Of a DNA stretch of 64,000 nt, positions 57,834 to 64,000 are shown piece by piece. Source of the stretch: Telmatactis stephensoni (Eukaryota; Cnidaria; Anthozoa; Actiniaria; Isophelliidae); NCBI GenBank assembly GCA_029948255.1, contig JALIZF010001427.1, positions 243,096 through 307,095 of the forward strand, in the 5' to 3' direction. A model generated the notes under the pieces. That model had not been told where the DNA came from. It made no database searches and saw only the letters and a program-made list of their open reading frames with translations. Made by a program: the position numbers and the translations under genes. Each line of letters opens with the position of its first letter. Within the stretch, counting starts at the first letter, position 1.

Positions 57834-58091
57834 TATAGCTAATTCAATTAACGTTGTCGCTGGAAAAAGCCTAAAGCCTAAAGCTTTGAGAGCGGAATCA
57901 TGAAAAATTTTTACCACCGTGACATCATTACAATAAAAAACTCACTGTATGCTTGCAAATTCTACAACTTGGACACATATTCCTTAATTTCTCAGATAGC
58001 CTACAAAGAAGTGTGTTAGTACACAAAAGTTATTTGAAAGGCTTTAGCCTTTAGGCTTTTTCAGCGACAACGTTAATTGAAATAGCTATAT
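57833..58091. repeat. Foldback element
   Basis: ATAGCTAATTCAATTAACGT and GTCGCTGGAAAAAGCCTAAA are mirrored by GCCTTTAGGCTTTTTCAGCG and ACGTTAATTGAAATAGCTAT. Confidence 0.9.
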
Positions 58092-58355
58092 ACTAAGGAG
58101 AACACTATCCATCAAGTAATACCAATCACAACTATGTATGGACTCCTTATGTTCAAGGGATGAACACGGACCTATATTTTGTAAAACTATGAAAAGGAAA
58201 AGAATACAGATAATATAATGATGATGATGATAATAATAATAATAATAATAATAATTTTAATAATGATAATGTTTATTTGAATATATTTTGACACATAAAA
58301 TTATGTGAATTATGTTATATTGACAATTAAGAAAATCATCAAAAATACAACACAA

Positions 58356-58545
58356 AATAGGTCATTTGCATGATGGCGTCATAAACTATAACTACCAGAG
58401 TGCTTTGCCTACTTTCTTTTGTAAAATATTTAGTGCCAATTGTTTTGCTATTCTCAAAAGGGAATAAAAATGTGAATAAGAAAGAAAATTCGTAGAGTAT
58501 TCTGGTAGTTGTAGTAAAATGACGCCATCGTGCAAATGGCCTATT
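58356..58545. repeat. Foldback element
   Basis: AATAGGTCATTTGCATGATG and on (GGCGTCAT, ACTACCAGA) are mirrored at 58500-58545. The 74-residue minus frame spanning it is not a gene. Confidence 0.85.
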
Positions 58546-59034
58546 ATAGAGAAACTAAGCAACACTAAAACCCACTCTCTCGAAATAAAAATGAAATTGT
58601 CTCGAAATAAAAGCACCCTTGTATACCATCGACTCGATCACGTTCAGTTGCGCCCCTTCGTAATTCAGCACTTGTGCTGCAAGGAAGGGCGATGAGCTAC
58701 CCCAAATTTATTTATTTGTTTTACTGTTTCAAGAGATAAGATAACATGTTACAGTAGGTTATTAAATTGAATCAAAATTAATGAATGTCGTGAATATCGT
58801 TGTTAATTAACCTTTCCTTTAGCTAGCAGAAAAGAAAGGAGAATAGATAAAGGGAAACTTTACTAGTCCTTGTTTAATTAGTCCTTTTAGTCCTTGTTTA
58901 ATTTCCCTTTAATCAGCTCATTTATATAAGCAGTGGTAGCTAGATGGTGTATTACCTCTTACATTGTAGGTGTATTCCACCCTTGCCCTTTGCTCATCTA
59001 TGCTAATAATACTTCCAATTGCCGTTCTTCACAG

Positions 59035-59121
59035 CATGTTAATGCAATTCATATTTGGAAGTCGTTCAGGCACACTATGCTAAGAATACTTCTAATTGTA
59101 CTTCACAGCATGTCAATGCAA
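59035..59121 (+). pseudogene. Relic of duplicated cassette exon 1
   Basis: A ~75-bp local duplication gives two acceptor-plus-exon starts. The first (CTTCACAG then CATGTTAATGCAATTC) has TAA as its second codon in the expected frame and breaks off after GGCACAC. The second (from 59109, CATGTCAATGCAA) is the true exon start but is interrupted after 13 bases by a foldback. Confidence 0.75.
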
Positions 59122-59541
59122 TAGGTCATATGCACAAACAGGTCACGTGATCCTATCTTCCCTAAATCAAGCGGCACCGTGGAAATGAAAGCCAGAAATA
59201 GAAAGAGCACCTCTATATTGGTAAAAGTGCAAAGTTTCAGCTCATAAGATGTAATACAGAAGAAATGACAGTAAATTTAAGATTGGATATTTTCTTAAGA
59301 TTCGTTCGGAAAAGCGCGCTGGATGGCAAGCTCGTGCCATCCAGCGCGCTTTTCCGAACGAATCTTAAGAAAATATCTCGGCTTAAATTTGCTGTCATTT
59401 TTTTTCTTATTCATTTAATAAACTGAAACTTTGCACTTTTACTAATATCGAGGTGCTCTTTCCTTTTTTGGAGTTCATTTTAATGGTGCTGCTTGATTTA
59501 GGGGAGATAGAGTCACGTGACCTGTTAGTGCATATGGCCTA
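59122..59541. mobile_element. 420-bp foldback inserted in a laminin-EGF exon
   Basis: TAGGTCATATGCAC to the left and GTGCATATGGCCTA to the right are inverted ends, and the arms run inward to a perfect GC-rich core (CGGAAAAGCGCGCTGGATGG and complement, about 59310-59360). Joining the flanks TGCAA and TTCAACTGG gives exactly the sequence of the sister exons, so there is no visible target duplication. Read-through from the old acceptor meets a stop within about 25 codons. Confidence 0.9.
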
Positions 59542-59725
59542 TTCAACTGGAATTCGTCCAGGCACACCATGTAATCGTGTTACTGGACAGTGTCAATGTC
59601 TACCACGAGTTGAAGGATGGTCATGTGATCGATGTGAAGCCGACGCGTTTAATTTGTCTAGTGGTGTGGGTTGTTTAGCATGTAGTTGTCATCCACAAGG
59701 TTCTACAAAACAACAATGTAATGAG
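59502..59725 (+). CDS. Laminin-EGF cassette 1, exon 1 (new acceptor inside foldback?)
   Basis: The intact part encodes STGIRPGTPCN, GQCQCLPRVEGWSCDRCEAD and ACSCHPQGSTKQQCNE, ending at the phase-0 donor GAG/GTTAGC. The original start is displaced by the foldback. A GATTTAG acceptor within the foldback at 59500-59501 is in phase 1 and open into the exon, so the exon could still be spliced. It would then replace the first two Cys of the repeat (CQCN) with about 14 element-derived residues, breaking one disulfide. Alternatively the exon is skipped or dead. Confidence 0.55.
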
Positions 59726-60038
59726 GTTAGCGGTGAAAATCATTGAATTGGCTTCAAACCATATTTGTGGCAATTTGAAATTTGAATTGTTATATGGCTG
59801 GTTTTCGCGAGGGACGAAAGCAGAAGCGTAAGCAACATAGCAGACTCAGTATGCACTGTCAGTGTCTTCTCTTAAACAGAAATGCAACTCTAAGTCTGCT
59901 ACGGTTCTTTCCGCTTCTGCTTCCTTCCGTCTTTAGAATGACTTTATAAAATTGCTCAGAAATTAACTTTCGTGATCGTGGTAGTATTTTATTTAGTTCA
60001 TTGTTACTGTTTAAATTCTGGTATTCTTCTCTCTACAG

Positions 60039-60138
60039 ACTACGGGTAAATGTGATTGTAAAGCAAATGTCATTGGTGACAAGTGTGACTCGTGTGCACC
60101 TGGTTTTCATGGTATCGCCCAGACACCTCCTTGTCAAA
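60039..60138 (+). CDS. Laminin-EGF cassette 1, exon 2
   Basis: CTCTACAG acceptor (phase 0) and CAAA/GTAAGT donor (phase 1). TTGKCDCKANVIGDKCDSCA and PGFHGIAQTPPCQ complete the second laminin-EGF repeat of the cassette. Confidence 0.88.
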
Positions 60139-60361
60139 GTAAGTAACTACTTACCTTTGTGTACCAAGAGCGTGGCTAGCTAAGGTAGGGTTCCAGGGGT
60201 TCTGCAACTCCCTTTGGTGCCAGTTCTATTGTATTTATCAAATAAAACAGCTTTTTCCGTGCTCCGTTCAGTAATACAGCACGCAGGAAGTGACGAGGGC
60301 ACGAAAGAAGTGTAAGGAGAGCATGAGGCGTAGGCGAGTAAATAGGCGAAAGGTAAAAAAA

Positions 60362-60605
60362 GGTAAAGGCCGTTGTTTAACGTCCGTAGTTCCATTAGCC
60401 AGAGATTATTCCTCTAGGAGGCCGACGGGGCGCTCATTTCCCCCCCTCTCTCATCAGTGCTCTGTCTTAAGGTTATTTAAAGCTATTTAAAGCTACACGG
60501 AAAGGAAAGAAGTCGAAACAAGGAAGTGATGTCAATGGGAATCGAACTAGGGATCTCTCGCACCGAAGGCCGCGCACTAACCAACTGTACCATCCTTGCT
60601 CCTTA
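60362..60605 (-). mobile_element. tRNA-derived SINE
   Basis: Reading the minus strand, the head GGAGCAAGGATGGTACAGTT holds a polymerase III A-box-like block (TGGTACAGTTGGTTAGTGC). About 30 bases on, TAGTTCGATTCCC matches the B box. A non-tRNA body follows (CTTCCTTGTTTCGACTTC, GTCGGCCTCCTAGAGG). Cassettes 2 and 3 lack it at the same intron position. A partial relative lies at 17041-17145. Confidence 0.85.
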
Positions 60606-61050
60606 AAAATAAATATTCAAGTAAATATTCAAGAGAAAACGTTTGATTTCCTCCGTACAAAAACTCAAAAGGTGCGCGAGCGCGGTCGAGCTCCCTCTAC
60701 TGACATCAGATCTATGCTCCGTTCTCTGATAAAGCACAGCTTTCAGCCAATCAGAGCGCGCGAATAGACTAGGGTATATAATAAATCAATATAATAATTT
60801 GAACATCATGCACACTCTGCTTGGTCAAGAACCGCGTGTTTTCTTGGTTGAAATATTTTGATGAATATAATATAAAACAAATTGGATTCAATTTTTTAGT
60901 AGATCTGTACTCAAATAGATGCACAGATGACGTCAAAATGTGGTGAGAACAAGTCACACTCTCGACTTCGTCTGGAGGCGTACATTTTGTTCTCGCCATA
61001 TTCGCCCTTTGTTCATCTATGCTAATAATACTTGTAATTGTACTTCGCAG

Positions 61051-61247
61051 CATGTCAATGCAATTCAATTGGAAGTCGTTCAGGCACACCATGTAATAAT
61101 GTTACCCGACAGTGTCAATGTCTACCACGAGTTGTAGGATTGTCATGTGATCGATGTGAAGCCAACGCGTTTAATTTCTCTAGTGGTGTGGGTTGTTTTG
61201 CATGTAGTTGTCATCCACAAGGTTCTACAAAACAACAATGTAATGAG
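61051..61247 (+). CDS. Laminin-EGF cassette 2, exon 1
   Basis: CTTCGCAG acceptor in phase 1, 197 bases, GAG/GTTAGC donor in phase 0. CQCNSIGSRSGTPCN, QCQCLPRVVG, LSCDRCEANAFNFSSGVGC and ACSCHPQGSTKQQCNE give one full repeat and the start of the next. The usual Trp before SCDRC is Leu here, and the Gly of TGQ is Arg. All Cys are present. Confidence 0.9.
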
Positions 61248-61561
61248 GTTAGCGGTTAAAATCATTGAATTGGCTTCAAACCATATTTGTGGCAATTTGA
61301 AATTTGAATTGTTATATGGCTGGTTTTCGCGAGGGACGAAAGCAGAAGCGTAAGCAACATAGCAGACTCAGTATGCACTGTCCATTGTCTTCTCTCAAAC
61401 AGAAATACAACACTAAGTCTGTTTACGGTGTTTCTGATTGTGCTTCCTTCCCTCTTTAGAACGACTTTATGAAATGGCTCAGAAATGAACATTGGTGCTC
61501 GTGGTGGTATTTTATAGAGTTCATTGTCACTGTTTAAATTCTTGTATTCTTATCTATACAG

Positions 61562-61661
61562 ACTACGGGTAAATGTGATTGTAAACCAAATTTCATTGGT
61601 GACAAGTGTAACTCGTGTGCGCCTGGGTTTTATAATATCACCCTGACACCTCCTTGCCAAA
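61562..61661 (+). CDS. Laminin-EGF cassette 2, exon 2
   Basis: Phase 0 in, phase 1 out, 100 bases. TTGKCDCKPNFIGDKCNSCA and PGFYNITLTPPCQ. An N-glycosylation sequon (NIT) is unique to this copy. Open throughout. Confidence 0.9.
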
Positions 61662-62399
61662 GTAAGTATCTAGTAAGGTTATGTACCAAGAGCGTGGCTA
61701 GCTAAGGGAGGGTTCCAGGGAATCTGTAACTCCCTTTGGTGCCAGTTCTATTGTATTTATCAAATAGAACAGCTTTTTCCGTGCTCCGTTCAGTAATACA
61801 GCACGCAGGAAGTGACGACAGCACGAAAGAAGTGTAGTAAGAAGAACACGAGGCGTAGGCGAGTAAATGGGCAAGTAAATATTCAAGAGAAAACGTTTGA
61901 TTTTCTCCGTACAAAAACTAAAAAGGTGCGTGAGCGCGCTCGAGCTCCCTCTACTGACATCAGAACTATGCTCCGCTCTCTGATAAAGCACAGCTTTCAA
62001 CCAATCAGAGTATTCGTATAGACTAGGGTATATAATAAATCAATATAATGATTGGTACATCATGCAAGCTCTGATTGGTCAAGAACCGCGTGTGATCACA
62101 GTACGCACGCCTAGATGGCTTGAAACAAATCTTACGCGCCCTGTGATTGGTTGAAATTAAATATTTCGATGAATATTATGTAAAACAAATTGGATTCAAT
62201 TTTTTCGTGGGTCTGTACTATTATAGATGCACAGAAGACGTCAAAATGTGGTGAGAACAGGTCACACCCCTCGACTTTGTCTCGCACGATGCCTACATTT
62301 TGTTCTCGCCATATTTGCCCTTTGTTTATCTATGCTAATAATTTATCTATGCCCTTTGTTGATCTATATGCTAATATTACTTCTAATTGTACTTCACAG
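61662..62399 (+). other. Intron between cassettes 2 and 3
   Basis: Homologous to the intron at 60139-61050 minus the SINE. It contains repeated CAATCAGAG/TGATTGGTCAAG motifs near 62000-62150 and two stretches of GCCCTTTGTT(C/G)ATCTAT. No exon. Confidence 0.5.
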
Positions 62400-62596
62400 C
62401 ATGTCAATGCAATTCAATTGGAAGTCGTTCAGGCACACCATGTAATCGTATAACTGGACAGTGTCAATGTCTACCACATGTTGTAGGATGGTCATGTGAT
62501 CGATGTGAAGCCAACGCGTTTAATTTCTCTATTGGTGTGGGTTGTTTAGCATGTAGTTGTCATCCACAAGGTTCTACAAAACAACAATGTAATGAG
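62400..62596 (+). CDS. Laminin-EGF cassette 3, exon 1
   Basis: CTTCACAG acceptor, phase 1 to phase 0, 197 bases. CQCNSIGSRSGTPCN, GQCQCLPHVVGWSCDRCEAN and ACSCHPQGSTKQQCNE. The canonical copy, with Trp and all Cys intact. Confidence 0.92.
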
Positions 62597-62908
62597 GTTA
62601 GCGGTTAAAATCATTGAATTGGCTTCAAACCATATATATTTGTAGGAATTTGAAATTTGAAATGTTGAAAGCAATTTTTTAAAGCAGACTGAAGCGTAAG
62701 CAACAAGCGCAGACTCAGTATGCACTGTCCACTGTCTTCTCTCAAACAGAAATGCAACTCTAAGTCTGCCTATGGTTCTTCCGCTTCTGCTGCCTTTCCT
62801 CTATAAAACGACTTTATGAAATGGCTCAGAAATGAACATTCGTGCTCGAGGTAGTCTTTTATCGAGTTCATTGTTATTGTTTAAATTCTTGTATTCTTCT
62901 CTCTACAG

Positions 62909-63008
62909 ACTACGGGTAAATGTGATTGTAAAGCAAATGTCATTGGTGACAAGTGTGACTCGTGTGCACCTGGTTTTTATGGTATTACACTGACACCTCC
63001 TTGTCAAA
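62909..63008 (+). CDS. Laminin-EGF cassette 3, exon 2
   Basis: Phase 0 to phase 1, 100 bases. TTGKCDCKANVIGDKCDSCA and PGFYGITLTPPCQ. The phase-1 donor CAAA/GTAAGT means at least one more exon must follow beyond the window. Confidence 0.92.
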
Positions 63009-63784
63009 GTAAGTATCTACTAAGGTTTGATGACAAACCTTTATGTTCCAAGAGCTTGGCTAGCTAAGGATTGGGGTTCCAGTGGTTCTGTAACCAAGGG
63101 CACTAGGACAAAGTCTTTGTTTTTATAAACCGAGTTACAAATTGTACTTATCTGCTGTCAGTCCCTTGAAGCTTTGAAGTCACATTATTTCCTCTGCTTT
63201 TGACCTTTCTTGCCTCTTTTATAGCGGTTATAAAGCGTACGTTATCTTAGGTGAAACGAACATTCCAACGTACGGTTTGAATATCTGTATTCGCTTTGAG
63301 TTGCGTTCCAGTCACCCATCCGCCAAACGGTAGTTAAGGATTAGTAATAAGTTAATTAAATTCGACTTAAGACCATTCTAAGTGAGAGGGGCGAGCTACA
63401 CAGCCCTTTCTGTTTTCCTCTCGTCTGCTCGTATAATTGGATTACCTTGGCAGGTATGGAGGCCAGTTATGACAGATTTAGCTTTAGCGTTCCTAGTAAG
63501 GCCACCAACGCTAAGGTAAATCTGTGATAACTGTCTCCCGTACCTGTCAAGATAATCCAATTATGCGAGCAGACGAGAGGAAAATAGAAAGGGCTGTGTT
63601 GCTCAACCCTCTCACTTAGAGTGATCTAAAATGTCAAATTTGATTAACTTATTGATAATCGCTAACTAAGAATTTGATTAGCAATCAACGCATTTGCCCT
63701 TGAACCCATTTTGACCTTTGAGACACATTGTGTTGTAATTTTAGGGGACACACGTCTCGTCACGGCACATTTCAACTAAAATAA
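63009..63784 (+). other. Intron sequence at the right edge
   Basis: No exon seen apart from the foldback listed separately. The gene is not terminated in the window. Confidence 0.4.
63335..63665. repeat. Foldback element
   Basis: TTAGTAATAAGTTAATTAAA and AGTGAGAGGG, GTCTGCTCGTATAATTGGAT are mirrored on the right. The loop, near 63500, contains GCGTTCCTAGTAAGG. Confidence 0.88.
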
Positions 63785-64000
63785 AGTCCTATTCAAAGCC
63801 ATTTGAATTGGTAATATGGTCCCTGATGATTGCATATAAAGGAGAACAATTCTTGTAATTAATGTAGTTCATTCGAGTTGCGACGAAGAACGGTTGGCTT
63901 AATGTTTGGTCCCCGACTTACTCGCTGGAAGAGAGCGGATTTTGAGCAAGAGTTCATCGTTTAACAGCTAAAGAAATGGTCCAAGTGATTTGAAAGCCAT
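63785..64000. mobile_element. Second copy of the dispersed element (5' part)
   Basis: From ATTCAAAGCCATTTGAATTG to the window edge it matches 14558-14768 with only a few differences (CCTGATGATTG for CCTGGGGATTG). Whether it carries the 31-bp minisatellite cannot be seen. Confidence 0.9.

Larger units (their letters stand above)
55752..59034 (+). other. Long intron filled with element debris
   Basis: No laminin-EGF exon was found in these 3.3 kb. Listed separately: a hairpin-element copy at 56215, a microsatellite, a second recombinase relic, three foldbacks and a non-LTR tail. An (ATG)n/(AAT)n patch lies near 58218-58260. Confidence 0.5.
58960..63090 (+). repeat. Three tandem copies of a two-exon laminin-EGF cassette
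   Basis: Donor ends at 59725, 61247 and 62596, and second-exon starts at 60039, 61562 and 62909, give periods of about 1522 and 1348 bases. Exons and introns are both conserved (for example TCGCGAGGGACGAAAG and AAGAGCGTGGCTAGCTAAG in the introns), so this is recent segmental duplication and not just exon similarity. The extra length of unit 1 is mostly a SINE. Confidence 0.95.

Noticed and set aside
60290..60490. Lys/Arg-rich 66-residue frame
   Set aside because: Spans intron sequence and the SINE; absent as such from the sister introns.

Overview
The window is animal nuclear DNA, AT-rich, and most likely from an anthozoan cnidarian such as a coral. That is an inference. It rests on intron-containing genes for an intronless class A GPCR, a Ly6/uPAR-type GPI protein, a secreted Cys-rich protein and a laminin-EGF protein, together with Penelope, Crypton, DIRS and endonuclease-bearing non-LTR retroelement debris and many foldback (MITE-like) elements. 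No operons, ribosome-binding sites, rRNA genes or CRISPR arrays are present.

Layout. 1-2778: no recognisable gene. 2779-3828 (+): single-exon rhodopsin-class GPCR. 4787-6185: foldback repeats and two pentanucleotide arrays. 6808-12521 (+): a secreted protein with two tandem copies of a Cys-rich 'GECW' domain, each copy made of two exons. 13281-17145: foldbacks, a dispersed element carrying a 31-bp minisatellite, and a SINE scrap.

17157-29726 (copy A) and 31107-44196 (copy B) are two copies of one ~13-kb block at roughly 1% divergence. Each holds a Penelope RT scrap, a Ly6/uPAR exon (-), a Penelope GIY-YIG endonuclease fragment (-), the same foldbacks, and a 36-bp minisatellite at its right end. 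Copy A alone carries a 2.1-kb Crypton-like element and a SINE. Copy B alone carries an LTR-like block and several other insertions. Part of the B-specific material occurs a third time at 44874-45772. The two copies could be a real tandem duplication or two haplotypes of a heterozygous genome wrongly placed in series.

46150-48862: decayed retroelements. 49566-63008 (+): ten exons of a laminin-N/laminin-EGF protein that continues off the right edge. Its first intron holds a broken DIRS element. Its last six exons are three tandem copies of a two-exon, two-domain cassette, and the first copy is interrupted by a 420-bp foldback. 63785-64000 is the start of a second copy of the dispersed element at 14558.

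The three protein genes encode cell-surface or secreted products. Nothing in the sequence ties them into one pathway. The most unusual content is the nested mobile-element history: element inside element inside duplicated block, with the empty sites preserved next door.
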